Source: Clostridiaceae bacterium (GTDB taxonomy: Bacteria; Bacillota; Clostridia; DSM-8532). Taken from it: a stretch of DNA of 18,541 nucleotides. Shown piece by piece: positions 1 through 8,400 of this stretch; the stretch's first letter is position 1, and every line of letters begins with the position of its first letter. The stretch is from positions 1 through 18,541 of the forward strand of contig JAAYGP010000385.1 of assembly GCA_012727625.1 (NCBI GenBank), read 5' to 3'. A program made the translations under genes and the position numbers. A model generated the notes under the pieces. It ran no database searches. It was not told the origin of the DNA and worked only from the letters and a program-made list of their open reading frames with translations.

Positions 1-111
1 AATTCAATATTATCAACAACTTTCAACATCGCAAATTGCTTATTTGAACCAATTTTGACCCCTGAACTTTGCATGAACTGATTGAATTTAACGGCATTCA
101 GCCTGGGTGAT

Positions 112-245
112 CACATCACAGTCTGGTACGGTTACTGCTGAGGCAGCTTTGGATATTGTACTGCAAAAAGAGGCTTTTAAGCTGAATTAAGTTCTTGTTT
201 CCGCTATCTCATGATATATGCAAGACAGCACCTGTGAACAGTAAC
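112..245. repeat. Degenerate copy (C) of a ~122-bp dispersed intergenic repeat
   Basis: This stretch aligns by eye with the copies at 2453-2574 and 17608-17729. The best block is 183-207, where GAATTAAGTTCTTGTTTCCG followed by CTAT matches GAATGAAGCTCTTATTTCCG plus CTAT of the 17608 copy with only three differences. The shared right end is TGTGAACAGTAAC at 233-245. The left part (ATCACAG near 115, ATTGT near 154) matches more loosely and needs small insertions. The inverted repeat seen in the 17608 copy is lost here. I see no gene in 1-339; positions 1-111 and 246-339 show nothing I recognise. Confidence 0.55.
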
Positions 246-339
246 GCATAGGTAAAAAGCCGGCATGCCTAAGATGTCAGTCTGCGTCAGAGTTGATATG
301 TAACTGCGGCAACATTTGAAATTTTTAATGAAAAACCAA

Positions 340-368
340 TTGACATATTAATTCAAGTGCGATAGAAT
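340..368 (+). promoter_or_regulatory. Sigma-A promoter for the leuA T-box transcript
   Basis: A perfect -35 box TTGACA (340-345) is followed by a 17-bp spacer and the -10 box TAGAAT (363-368), five of six to consensus. Transcription would start near 375, just ahead of the T-box stem I, so the whole leader would be transcribed. Confidence 0.8.
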
Positions 369-562
369 ATCATAAATATCTAAAGACTGTGAAAGGGAAT
401 AGTAGCTGTTATGAAGCTTTAAGAGAGCTGTTGGCTGGTGCGAAACAGCAGTGGATTATCAGTGAACTGGCCCTGGAGTTGCATTCTGAAAATATAGTAG
501 GAAATGACGGAGGCCCACCGTTAAAGGGGCAGGATATCGGTGTTTAAGCCTGTATCTGGAAG

Positions 563-610
563 CAAAAGAGTGGTCTTTTTCCTTTCGTCTCTTTTGGCGA
601 AGGTTTTTTA
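563..610 (+). other. Antiterminator/terminator-like duplicate inside the T-box leader
   Basis: Two arrangements compete here. CAAAAGAG (563-570) pairs perfectly with CTCTTTTG (589-596). CCTTTCG (581-587) pairs with CGAAGG (598-603, one bulge) and is followed directly by six T's (604-609). The segment repeats parts of the true T-box element: AAGAGTGGT is at both 566-574 and 671-679, and CCTTTCGTCTCTT is at both 581-593 and 694-706. The ACCGCGG bulge sequence is missing, so it could not bind tRNA CCA. It may simply be this leader's stem III. Confidence 0.4.
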
Positions 611-690
611 TATTACAGATTTGCAGGATTAATACCGTTATCATAAAGTTGCATTCCATTCGGAATGAAGAAGAGTGGTACCGCGGAAGC

Positions 691-732
691 AGCCCTTTCG
701 TCTCTTACAGGTTAAGAGATGAAAGGGCTTTT
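691..732 (+). terminator. T-box intrinsic terminator upstream of leuA
   Basis: A 17-bp stem pairs 691-707 with 713-729 with a single G.U pair and a 5-nt loop, followed by T729-T732. The left arm contains CTCTT that the antiterminator would sequester, so the two folds are mutually exclusive, as in classical T-box control. Confidence 0.88.
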
Positions 733-770
733 ATATATTTAATTATGATTATTCTTGAGGAGGTCATAAA

Positions 771-2423
771 ATGAACTGGATGAAATATAAGAAAAACCTG
801 CCATTTATTTATAAAGAAAGAACATGGCCGGAGAAGACCATTGAAAAAGCGCCCATATGGTGCAGCGTGGATTTAAGGGATGGAAATCAGGCTCTGCCCG
901 TTCCCATGAATGTGGAAAAAAAGCTGATGATGTTTAAATTGTTGAAAAAAATAGGGTTTAAGGAGATCGAGGTTGCCTTTCCGTCTGCATCAAATACGGA
1001 TTTCCGATTTGTAAGGACTATAATTGAAAAAGGCTATTTTGACGAAGATACAGTAATTCAGGTGCTGACCCAATGCCGTGAACATCTGATAAGAAGAACA
1101 TTCGAGTCAATATCCGGGGCAAAACAGGCAATTGTTCATTTTTACAATTCAACATCCGAACAGCAGAGGCGTATTGTATTTAAGATGGATAAGCCTGAAA
1201 TCAAAAAAAAAGCCCTTGATGCTGCGCGTTTGATTAAACAGCTCAGCGAGGATTGTGATACTGATATACGAATTGAATACTCGCCTGAAAGTTTTACCGG
1301 AACTGAAATGGATTTTGCGCTGGAAATATGTGAGGAAGTCATGAATGTCTGGCAGCCAACGCCAGAGAAGAAAGCCATTATTAATTTGCCGGCCACTGTA
1401 GAGATGGCAACTCCGAATGTGTATGCCGATCAGATTGAATGGTTCAGCCGCAACATAAGCTGCAGGGACAGTATTATTTTAAGCATACATACCCACAATG
1501 ACAGGGGAACCGGAGTGGCAGCCACAGAACTGGGTATTCTTGCAGGCGCTGACCGTGTTGAAGGCACTTTGTTCGGCAACGGGGAAAGAACAGGAAACGT
1601 TGATATAATCAATCTTGCAATGAATTTGTACTCACAGGGCATTGATCCTGAATTGAATATATCTGATATGGATAGAATTATCAGAACCTATGAGGAATGC
1701 ACAGGCATACGGATATATGAAAGGCACCCCTATGTCGGGCAATTGGTATATACAGCTTTTTCAGGTTCACATCAGGATGCCATTAACAAAGGATTCAGGT
1801 ATGCCGAAGAATATAAACCAGCCTACTGGGATGTACCGTATCTTCCTATTGATCCGTCCGATATAGGAAGAAAGTATGAGGCAATTATCCGGATCAACAG
1901 TCAATCCGGGAAAGGCGGCGTGGCATTTGTTATGGAGCATGAATTCGGGTATCGCCTGCCAAAAGCAATGCATCCTGAGTTTGGCAGCATGATAAAGCAA
2001 AAGTCCGATGCCCTTGGAAAAGAACTTTCGCCTGATGAGATCATAGAGGTTTTCAGGGAAAATTATCTGGAGGTAAAAGCTCCGTATGCCCTTTTGGATT
2101 ACAATGTAACAAGTGATGGTGATACTGTTAAGGTGAATGCGGTTATTCAGACGGACAGCGGAAAAATGAGCATAACAGGCTCAGGAAACGGACCTATATC
2201 AGCTTTCTTTGACGCTTTAAAAACGACAAAGGCAGCCATATATAAATTTGAAGCCTATGAAGAACACGCGCTGTCAAGTGGTGCCGATGCTGAAGCTGTT
2301 GCATATATTCAGTTGGAAAATGGCGGAGGCAGAAGTATTTTTGGAGTCGGTCAGGATCGCAATACTACTACTGCTTCATTCAAGGCGATTATATGCGCTT
2401 TGAACAGAATAGCAAACCAGTAA
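771..2423 (+). CDS. leuA: 2-isopropylmalate synthase, long (LeuA2-type) form
   Basis: It condenses acetyl-CoA with 2-oxoisovalerate to give 2-isopropylmalate, the first committed step of leucine synthesis, in the cytoplasm. The protein has 550 residues. An N-terminal DRE-TIM barrel carries DLRDGNQAL (from residue 34), HTHNDRG (240-246) and GNGERTGN (269-276). By family comparison D37, H240, H242 and N276 should be the divalent metal ligands. The last ~120 residues (from about 430) are the LeuA allosteric domain that binds leucine for feedback inhibition, with GSGNGP and the glycine-rich stretch ENGGGR. The ATG is preceded by GAGGAGGT (757-764). It appears monocistronic: no leuB, leuC or leuD follows, and the next gene has its own promoter. 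Expression should be controlled by the leucine T-box upstream, so synthesis is regulated at both RNA and enzyme level. Confidence 0.96.
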   Translation: MNWMKYKKNLPFIYKERTWPEKTIEKAPIWCSVDLRDGNQALPVPMNVEKKLMMFKLLKKIGFKEIEVAFPSASNTDFRFVRTIIEKGYFDEDTVIQVLTQCREHLIRRTFESISGAKQAIVHFYNSTSEQQRRIVFKMDKPEIKKKALDAARLIKQLSEDCDTDIRIEYSPESFTGTEMDFALEICEEVMNVWQPTPEKKAIINLPATVEMATPNVYADQIEWFSRNISCRDSIILSIHTHNDRGTGVAATELGILAGADRVEGTLFGNGERTGNVDIINLAMNLYSQGIDPELNISDMDRIIRTYEECTGIRIYERHPYVGQLVYTAFSGSHQDAINKGFRYAEEYKPAYWDVPYLPIDPSDIGRKYEAIIRINSQSGKGGVAFVMEHEFGYRLPKAMHPEFGSMIKQKSDALGKELSPDEIIEVFRENYLEVKAPYALLDYNVTSDGDTVKVNAVIQTDSGKMSITGSGNGPISAFFDALKTTKAAIYKFEAYEEHALSSGADAEAVAYIQLENGGGRSIFGVGQDRNTTTASFKAIICALNRIANQ

Positions 2424-2452
2424 GCATTACATCGTAACCACGGAAGTTATTA

Positions 2453-2574
2453 TTCACAGGTTCTGTTAAAAAATATTGAGCAATAGAAAGAAGTTTTATC
2501 TGAATGAAGCTCTTTTTCCGATATTTCACAATATCTGACCTGATCAGTAACTGATTCAGGGTGTGAACAATGAC
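2453..2574. repeat. Full-length copy (A) of the ~122-bp dispersed repeat
   Basis: It starts TTCACAGGTTCTGTT and ends GTGTGAACAATGAC. It has the same length as the copy at 17608-17729 and roughly 80% identity by eye, with only two one-base gaps; AATGAAGCTCTT is fully conserved. The internal inverted repeat is damaged (ATTGAGCAATAG against ATATTTCACAATAT). It lies just after leuA and holds no convincing ORF or terminator T-tract. Confidence 0.75.
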
Positions 2575-2578
2575 CGTC

Positions 2579-2639
2579 ATTGCTCAATATCCGGGCTGCC
2601 TTGGCAGAACCGGAATCAGGCCAGGGTGCGAACAGTAAC
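2579..2639. repeat. Partial right-half copy (D) of the dispersed repeat
   Basis: It directly follows copy A. ATTGCTCAATATC (2579-2591) matches ATTGCACAATATC of the 17608 copy. The end, GGAATCAGG...AGGGTGCGAACAGTAAC, matches the GAATCAGGGTATGAACAGAAAC right end. The middle is diverged and GC-richer. The left half is absent, which suggests nested insertion or partial duplication. Confidence 0.45.
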
Positions 2640-2678
2640 CATTGAACCGGGTTTCCTGGAAAAAAGTTTGAAAAATAT

Positions 2679-2707
2679 TTGCAATGGGGGAGCTTCCGTG
2701 TTATAAT
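2679..2707 (+). promoter_or_regulatory. Sigma-A promoter for the rimP-nusA-infB operon
   Basis: TTGCAA (2679-2684), a 17-bp spacer and a perfect TATAAT (2702-2707). The start would be near 2714, placing the hairpin at 2733-2766 about 20 nt into the transcript. The same hexamers and spacing recur upstream of the carboxylase gene (17769-17797). Confidence 0.75.
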
Positions 2708-2732
2708 AACCTTAATTGACGGCTGAAAGTAT

Positions 2733-2766
2733 GTAAAGAGTGGGTTGTTCCCACTCTTTACGTTTT
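2733..2766 (+). terminator. Leader terminator/attenuator before rimP
   Basis: GTAAAGAGTGGG (2733-2744) and CCCACTCTTTAC (2750-2761) form a perfect 12-bp stem with a 5-nt TTGTT loop, followed by GTTTT. It sits inside the leader of an operon that encodes NusA. In Bacillus subtilis NusA is reported to autoregulate its operon by stimulating termination in the leader, so a similar feedback loop is a reasonable inference. The short T-run suggests a weak, factor-dependent terminator. Confidence 0.7.
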
Positions 2767-2945
2767 AATGATATGAATGGTAATAATATTGCCATGTTAT
2801 CAGCGACATTACAGGATTTGACAAGGTCAAATCCTTTGCTTTGTAAAGAATTAATCTGCCTTGCAGAACTGATAGTTCCGGAAAAATTGGCTGATAATAA
2901 AATTGAACAAACGATAATGACTTGAATGTCGATGGAGGATTCAAT

Positions 2946-3416
2946 ATGTCAAAAAATAAAGTTACAGAAATAGTCGAAAACCTTGCAAGGCCAATTGTTG
3001 AAGACCTTGGTCTTGAGCTTGTGGATGTGGAATATGTTCGCGAAAGCGCCAACTGGTACCTGAGAGTATTTATTGATAAAGATGGAGGTGTTACTCTGGA
3101 TGATTGCGAAGCGGTTAACGGACCTTTAGGTGAGAAGCTTGATGAAGTTGATCCGATACCCCAGTCATATATATTTGAAGTATCGTCCCCAGGGGTTGAA
3201 AGACCGTTCAAAAGGCCGGAGGATTATAAAAGAGCCATTGGACATATGGTTCGGATAAAGTTTTATAAGTCGATTGACGGCAGAAAAAAAATTGAAGGCA
3301 TATTGGAAGCATATGATAATGAAAACGGAACTGTTTCTATATCAACCGAAAATTCAGAAATAAAAACATATTCATTAAATGATATATCAAAAATAAATCG
3401 GATGATTTTATTATAG
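2946..3416 (+). CDS. rimP: Ribosome maturation factor RimP
   Basis: RimP helps assemble the 30S subunit (uS12 loading) in the cytoplasm. From the ATG at 2946 it has 156 residues, normal for the family. The N-terminal alpha/beta domain covers roughly residues 1-82 and holds LGLELVDVEY, WYLRVFIDKDGGVTLDDCE and the family signature EVSSPGVERPF. The C-terminal SH3-like barrel follows (HMVRIKFY...KKIEGILEAY). The ATG was chosen because GGAGG (2934-2938) sits 7 nt upstream; an in-frame TTG at 2922 has no such site. It is the first gene of the operon and ends 13 nt before nusA. Confidence 0.95.
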   Translation: MSKNKVTEIVENLARPIVEDLGLELVDVEYVRESANWYLRVFIDKDGGVTLDDCEAVNGPLGEKLDEVDPIPQSYIFEVSSPGVERPFKRPEDYKRAIGHMVRIKFYKSIDGRKKIEGILEAYDNENGTVSISTENSEIKTYSLNDISKINRMILL

Positions 3417-3429
3417 GGAGGCTATTGGA

Positions 3430-4758
3430 ATGAGTGCCGAATTGATACATGCTTTGGAGCAAATAGAAAAAGAAAAGGGAATAAGTAAGGAAGTATTAAT
3501 TGATGCCATAGAGGCAGCTTTAATTACAGCATACAAGCGTAATTACGGATCGGCCAATAATGTTGAGGTTTATATTGACCGCCTGACAGGGGATGTTCGG
3601 GTTTTTGCCCTTAAAAATATTGTCGAGGAGGTAAAGGATCCGTCTACAGAGCTTTCAATTGATCAAGCAAGAAGGTTCAGCGCGGACTTTGAAGTTGGTG
3701 ACATTGTCGAAGTTGAAGTAACGCCCAGAAAATTCGGTAGAATTGCGGCACAAACGGCAAAGCAGGTTGTAATGCAACGCATCAGGGAAGCAGAGAGAGG
3801 TATTATCTACGAAGAGTTTTCAAGAAAGGAAGAGGATATAGTTACAGGGATCATAAGCAGATTTGAAAGAAAGAATGTAATTGTTGATCTTGGGCGTGCC
3901 GAGGCTATATTGCCGCCGAGTGAGCAAACACCGGGTGAAAAGTATAATGTTCATGACAGAATAAAGGCATATGTGATAAATGTAAAGAAAACAAGCAAAA
4001 ACCCTCAGATTTTTATTTCCAGAACACATCCCGGTCTTGTAAAGAGGCTGTTGGAGCTTGAAGTTCCGGAAATACATGATGGTATTGTTGAAATAAAAAC
4101 AATAGCCCGCGAAGCCGGTTCAAGAACAAAAATAGCTATCTTTTCAAAAAATGAAAATGTAGATCCTGTGGGAGCCTGTGTCGGGCAGAAAGGAAGCCGT
4201 ATCAGGGCAATTGTAGATGAGCTCAGGGGAGAGATGCTGGACGTTATCAAATGGAGTAGTGATCCTCAGGAATATATCGCCAGCAGTCTTAGTCCCGCCA
4301 AGGTTTTAAGGGTTGATATTGACGAAGAAAACAAAATTGCAAGGGTTATTGTACCTGATTTTCAGCTTTCCCTTGCAATCGGCAAGGAAGGCCAGAATGC
4401 CCGGCTTGCAGCCAAACTTACTGCCTGGAAGATTGATATAAAGAGTGAATCTCAACTAAGAGCTCATATTGAACAGCAACTGCTGAATTATAATGCGGAA
4501 TATGATGAATCTCCGTTAAGGTCACAGGAGGAGCAGTTTGTTAATAACCTGTTTATAGATAACACAGAAGAGCAGAGCGAAGAGAACAGTCAGTCATCTG
4601 ATGAGTTTGACGAGTTTAATGAAGAAGAAAGCTTGTTTCTTGATGATAACGATATACAGGAAGATATCAGCATACATGATGATTCCGATATACATGATGA
4701 TATCAATACACAGGTTGATACTTCCGAAGAGGTACAGGAAGAAACAGTCGGGTCCTGA
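3430..4758 (+). CDS. nusA: Transcription termination/antitermination factor NusA with acidic C-terminal tail
   Basis: NusA binds RNA polymerase and nascent RNA, promoting pausing and intrinsic termination. The 442 residues read as an N-terminal polymerase-binding domain (1-125), an S1 domain (about 134-200, EDIVTGIISRFERKNVIVDLG), KH1 (GACVGQKGSRIRAIVDEL) and KH2 (LAIGKEGQNARLAAKLTAW, ending near 345). The Bacillus form is about 370 residues and stops after KH2. Here an extra ~85 residues from about 358 are strongly acidic (runs of E, D, S, N), apparently disordered, with an in-frame 18-nt duplication giving IHDDSD/IHDDIN (DNA repeat ATACATGATGAT at 4672 and 4690). GGGAGG (3416-3421) precedes the ATG. 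It probably feeds back on the leader hairpin at 2733. Confidence 0.96.
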   Translation: MSAELIHALEQIEKEKGISKEVLIDAIEAALITAYKRNYGSANNVEVYIDRLTGDVRVFALKNIVEEVKDPSTELSIDQARRFSADFEVGDIVEVEVTPRKFGRIAAQTAKQVVMQRIREAERGIIYEEFSRKEEDIVTGIISRFERKNVIVDLGRAEAILPPSEQTPGEKYNVHDRIKAYVINVKKTSKNPQIFISRTHPGLVKRLLELEVPEIHDGIVEIKTIAREAGSRTKIAIFSKNENVDPVGACVGQKGSRIRAIVDELRGEMLDVIKWSSDPQEYIASSLSPAKVLRVDIDEENKIARVIVPDFQLSLAIGKEGQNARLAAKLTAWKIDIKSESQLRAHIEQQLLNYNAEYDESPLRSQEEQFVNNLFIDNTEEQSEENSQSSDEFDEFNEEESLFLDDNDIQEDISIHDDSDIHDDINTQVDTSEEVQEETVGS

Positions 4759-4835
4759 ACGGATAAATAACTGAGTATAGCAGCGGAAGTTAAGGAATTT
4801 AAGGCTTGATTACATTTATAAAGGTGGTTGGGTTT

Positions 4836-5111
4836 ATGAAGCCAAAAAAGGTACCTTTACGCAGATGCATAGTATGCTGGGAAATGAGGCCAAAACGTGA
4901 ATTGCTGCGGATTGTTAAAAGTCCGGAAAATGACATTTTTATAGATAAAACAGGCAGAATGAACGGTCGCGGCGCTTATGTCTGCATCAATGCGGAATGT
5001 ATTTTAAAGGTACGGAAAACAAAGGCCTTAAACAGGGAATTTAAAATGGAGATTCCGGACTGCATATATGAAACCCTTGAAAGTCAATTGGAGGGAAAAA
5101 GTGACGGATAA
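4836..5111 (+). CDS. ylxR: YlxR/RnpM, RNase P modulator, with four cysteines
   Basis: This small nucleic-acid-binding protein was recently described in Bacillus subtilis as RnpM, which binds RNase P RNA and lowers its activity. The 91-residue protein shows the family core: PLRRCIVCWEMRPKRELLRIV near the N-terminus and GRMNGRGAYVC in the middle. Cysteines are paired as C11-x2-C14 and C50-x4-C55, a possible zinc site. I take the ATG at 4836, with AAGGTGG (4821-4827) 8 nt upstream, rather than an in-frame ATT/ATG-like start at 4806. The 3' end overlaps the ylxQ start by 11 nt, implying translational coupling. The gap to nusA is 77 nt with no clear promoter. Confidence 0.92.
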   Translation: MKPKKVPLRRCIVCWEMRPKRELLRIVKSPENDIFIDKTGRMNGRGAYVCINAECILKVRKTKALNREFKMEIPDCIYETLESQLEGKSDG

Positions 5112-5445
5112 ATCATATTCATTTATCGGGCTTGCGAGAAAAGCCGGAAAATTGGTTTACGGGGAGATGAGCTGCGGGAAGATCATAAAAAACAAAAAGG
5201 CGTCATTGGTTATTATAGCTTGCGATGCTTCTGAAAACACGCGTAAAAAGTTTGAAAATTCATGTAATTACAAGAAGATACCCTTTTTGTATTTTGGCGA
5301 AAAAGAGGTATTTGGAAAACTGCTGGGGAAGGATGTTATATCTGTTATTGCCATAACGGATACCGGTTTTGCCCAAAGTTTGACGGGAAAAATCAGGGTA
5401 CGGCAAAATAACAAGAAAAAGCACGGGGGTGGGCTGATTGAGTAA
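5101..5445 (+). CDS. ylxQ: YlxQ, L7Ae-family K-turn RNA-binding protein
   Basis: A 114-residue L7Ae/L30e-fold protein that presumably binds kink-turn RNA; its cellular job is poorly known. The family pattern is visible: FIGLARKAGKLVYG near the N-terminus, KASLVIIACDASENTRKKF in the middle, and a C-terminal basic tail (RVRQNNKKKH). The start is GTG at 5101, with GGAGGG at 5090-5095, inside the end of ylxR. Its own end overlaps the infB start by 8 nt. It sits in the same slot between ylxR and infB in most Firmicutes. Confidence 0.92.
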   Translation: MTDKSYSFIGLARKAGKLVYGEMSCGKIIKNKKASLVIIACDASENTRKKFENSCNYKKIPFLYFGEKEVFGKLLGKDVISVIAITDTGFAQSLTGKIRVRQNNKKKHGGGLIE

Positions 5446-8400
5446 AAGAGTATTTGAACTGTCCAAGGAATTGAATACGACCAGTAAAAGGCTTATTGAA
5501 AAGCTGGCGGAGATTAATATCCACGTAAAAAGCCATATGAGTTTACTGAACGACGATGAATTGGAACGGTTATATAAACATATCGGTGTTGTTAACAGAA
5601 ACCGGGGCGAGGGATCAGACAGTGGGAGTGAAGTCAATCAGCAGGAGAAGACAGAGAGCCAGCTGGTGCGGAAAAGTATACCTCGCATTATACGGAAAAC
5701 TGAAATTATAATAAATGACGATGAATACGACATAAACATAAACGCGAAAGAAAAAGACAGGGAAAAAAAGAAAAGCAGAAGGAGTTATGTGCGGGTTTCA
5801 AGCAGTACTGACGGTTTAATGGCGGGTCTGCGAAGAGAGAGGGACAGTATTTCATTAATAAGAAAGCATGAAAAAACAGCAGAGAAAGAACAGAGCAAGG
5901 AAAAGTCTGATATTGACAATAAGGTTGAAGAACAAAGCAAGGCAGCAAAGGAAATCACTGAAGATACGACAGGTTTTGCTCAAAGGGGCGAACGCATCAG
6001 AAGACCGATGGACAGCATTTTAAGTATTAAAAAGGTATCGCCCAGGGAGCTTCAGGAGAGAATGGAAGAATCTGAAGCCCGTGAAGAAAAAATCAAGGCT
6101 GCTCGGGATGTGAAGCCTGATGATGAAAATAAAACAGCTGAAAAACTACTGGAAAAGAAGGAGTCTGAAACGGCAAGCCGGAATTTGATTGACAATCAGG
6201 AGGAAAAAGTATCTGCGAAAGCAGGGACAGAAAAAAATATGGTACAAAAAGCGCAAATAGCTCAGCAAACAGATACAGAGAAGTCTATGATGGAGCAGAA
6301 GGATATTATAGTAAAAAAACCGGCAAAAGAGAAAATTGAAGAAACAGTATCTTCAAAAAAGGAGCAAGGACCTGAAACCGCCGGTGCAGGCCTGAAACAG
6401 GCCCAGGCTTTAAATGCCGATGATGAAGCGGCGGGCAAGGCTGAAAAGGAAAAAACAGTTCAGAAAGCCGTTGCTCAAACCCAAACGGTTAAAGCGGGTA
6501 AGGCTGATAAAAGCACAACGAGAAAAACCGGTAAACAGGGAAAGGCTAAGGAGACCTCCGGCAGAGATAGGGAAAGCTTACACCGCCAGGATGATATTAA
6601 AGGACGCGACAGGGCGCAGGGGCAAAAAGGCAGAGGCGATGATAAAGCCGCAGGCAGCAATAAAACCCTTGTAATTCCCAAAGTAAACCTGATTCCTGGT
6701 GTGATAGAGGAAAAAACAAATATCAGGGGTGAAAGAAGATCAACTATTTCAAGGGATCTTGAAAAAGGTTTCAGAAGAGAAGCCAAAAAGGGACAACCCA
6801 GAAAAGATCTTAAGATGCCCTCATTTGCGGGAAGCGACAGGTTAAAGGATAAATATAAAAAGAATTACGCAATAGGTCATACTGCAAATGTGTCCGATAT
6901 GTATTCGGATGATTATGTAATAAATGAATTTTACGAGGAAAAGGAAAGGCTTAAAAAGGATAAAAAAGGGAAGCGCACTGAAAAGTATATTCCACCAAAG
7001 GCGGTGCTTCAGGAAATTACAATTCCTGAAACAATAACAGTAAAGAATCTGTCTGAAGCTTTAAAGAAAACCTCAGCCGTGGTTATAAAAAAACTTATGA
7101 GCCTGGGTATTATGGCCACCATTAATCAGGAGCTTGACTTTGATACCGCCGCTATAGTAGGTGATGAATTTAATGTAAAGGTTAATAAAGAAGTTGTTAT
7201 TACCGACGAAGATATATTGTTTGACGATATGGAAGACAAGGAAGAGGACCTTAAGCCCCGGGCTCCGGTTGTAGTGGTTATGGGACATGTGGATCATGGG
7301 AAGACTACTCTTTTGGACGCAATAAGAAAATCAAGGGTTGCAGACAGAGAAGCAGGAGGGATCACACAGCACATTGGCGCTTATAAGGTAAAGGTAAACG
7401 ACAGGGATATTACATTCCTTGATACTCCGGGACATGAAGCGTTTACTGCAATGAGAGCCCGCGGAGCTCAGGCAACGGATATTGCGATTTTAGTGGTAGC
7501 CGCCGACGACGGAGTAATGCCCCAGACTGTTGAAGCTATCAATCATGCGAAAGCTGCAAATGTTACTATAATCGTTGCCATCAATAAAATCGATAAGCCC
7601 GGCGCAAACCCTGACAGAGTGAAGCAGGAGCTTGCTGAAAGAGGAGTTCTTATTGAAGAATGGGGTGGTGATGTTATTGCTATACCCATTTCTGCAAAAC
7701 AAGGAACAAACATTGATCAGCTACTGGAAATGGTATTATTGACTGCAGATATATTGGAATTAAAAGCCAATCCGGACAGACAGGCCAAAGGGATTGTAAT
7801 TGAGGCAAAACTGGATAAAGGCAGAGGACCTGTTGCAACACTGCTTATACAAAGAGGTACATTGCGTACCGGTGAATCAATAATTTCCGGAACAACCTTT
7901 GGCAGAATCAGGGCAATGACTGATGATACAGGCAGGAGAATTGAATCTGCAGGACCTTCCACTCCGGTTGAGATTATCGGCCTTGATGAGGTGCCTGAAG
8001 CAGGCGATGTTTTCTATGCGGTATCCGATGAGAAAGTTGCAAAACATCTTGTTGAAAAACGCAGGGAAGAGCATAGGGAAAAAAGTATCGGAACAGCTCC
8101 TAAGGTTTCTTTGGAAGACTTGTTTAATCAGATACAGCAGGGTAATGTTAAAGAGCTTAACCTTATTGTAAAGGCTGATGTTCAAGGTTCTGTTGAAGCA
8201 CTTACGCAGTCTTTTGAAAAGCTCAGCAATGAAGAAGTAAAGGTTAAGGTTATCCACGGTGGGGTAGGTGCTGTTAATGAAGCGGACGTTACTCTGGCGA
8301 GTGTTTCCAATGCAATTATAATAGGCTTTAATGTCAGGCCTCCGGCCAATGTAATGGAAGAGGCGTCTTCCCAGGGCGTTGACATAAGGCTTTACAGAGT

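Larger units (their letters stand above)
380..732 (+). promoter_or_regulatory. T-box leader riboswitch, predicted leucine-specific, controlling leuA
   Basis: The T-box consensus TGGTACCGCGG is at 676-686, preceded by AAGAG (671-675) that can pair with CTCTT (702-706) as the antiterminator. The competing terminator is at 691-732. Stem I begins near 385 and carries an AGTAG element (about 400). In the specifier region AGTGAACTGGCCCTGGAG (461-478), the likely specifier codon is CTG at 467-469, a leucine codon that fits the downstream gene. T-boxes bind uncharged tRNA through the specifier and the CCA end; uncharged tRNA(Leu) would favour the antiterminator and leuA expression. The specifier assignment is from position and context, not folding. 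Confidence 0.9.

Noticed and set aside
92..190. Open frame ending SGTVTAEAALDIVLQKEAF-like, suggesting the tail of an upstream gene
   Set aside because: It begins just after a stop at 89, has no start or ribosome binding site, and lies over the degenerate copy of the dispersed repeat.
459..659. 66-codon minus-strand ORF over the T-box leader
   Set aside because: It is antisense to a structured RNA leader, with no ribosome binding site or family resemblance.
2740..2925. 61-codon ORF upstream of rimP
   Set aside because: Its start falls inside the leader terminator hairpin, there is no ribosome binding site, and the protein resembles nothing I recognise.
6414..6674. 86-codon + strand ORF in another frame within infB
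   Set aside because: It is an out-of-frame reading of the lysine-rich linker; the basic composition comes from the repetitive DNA.
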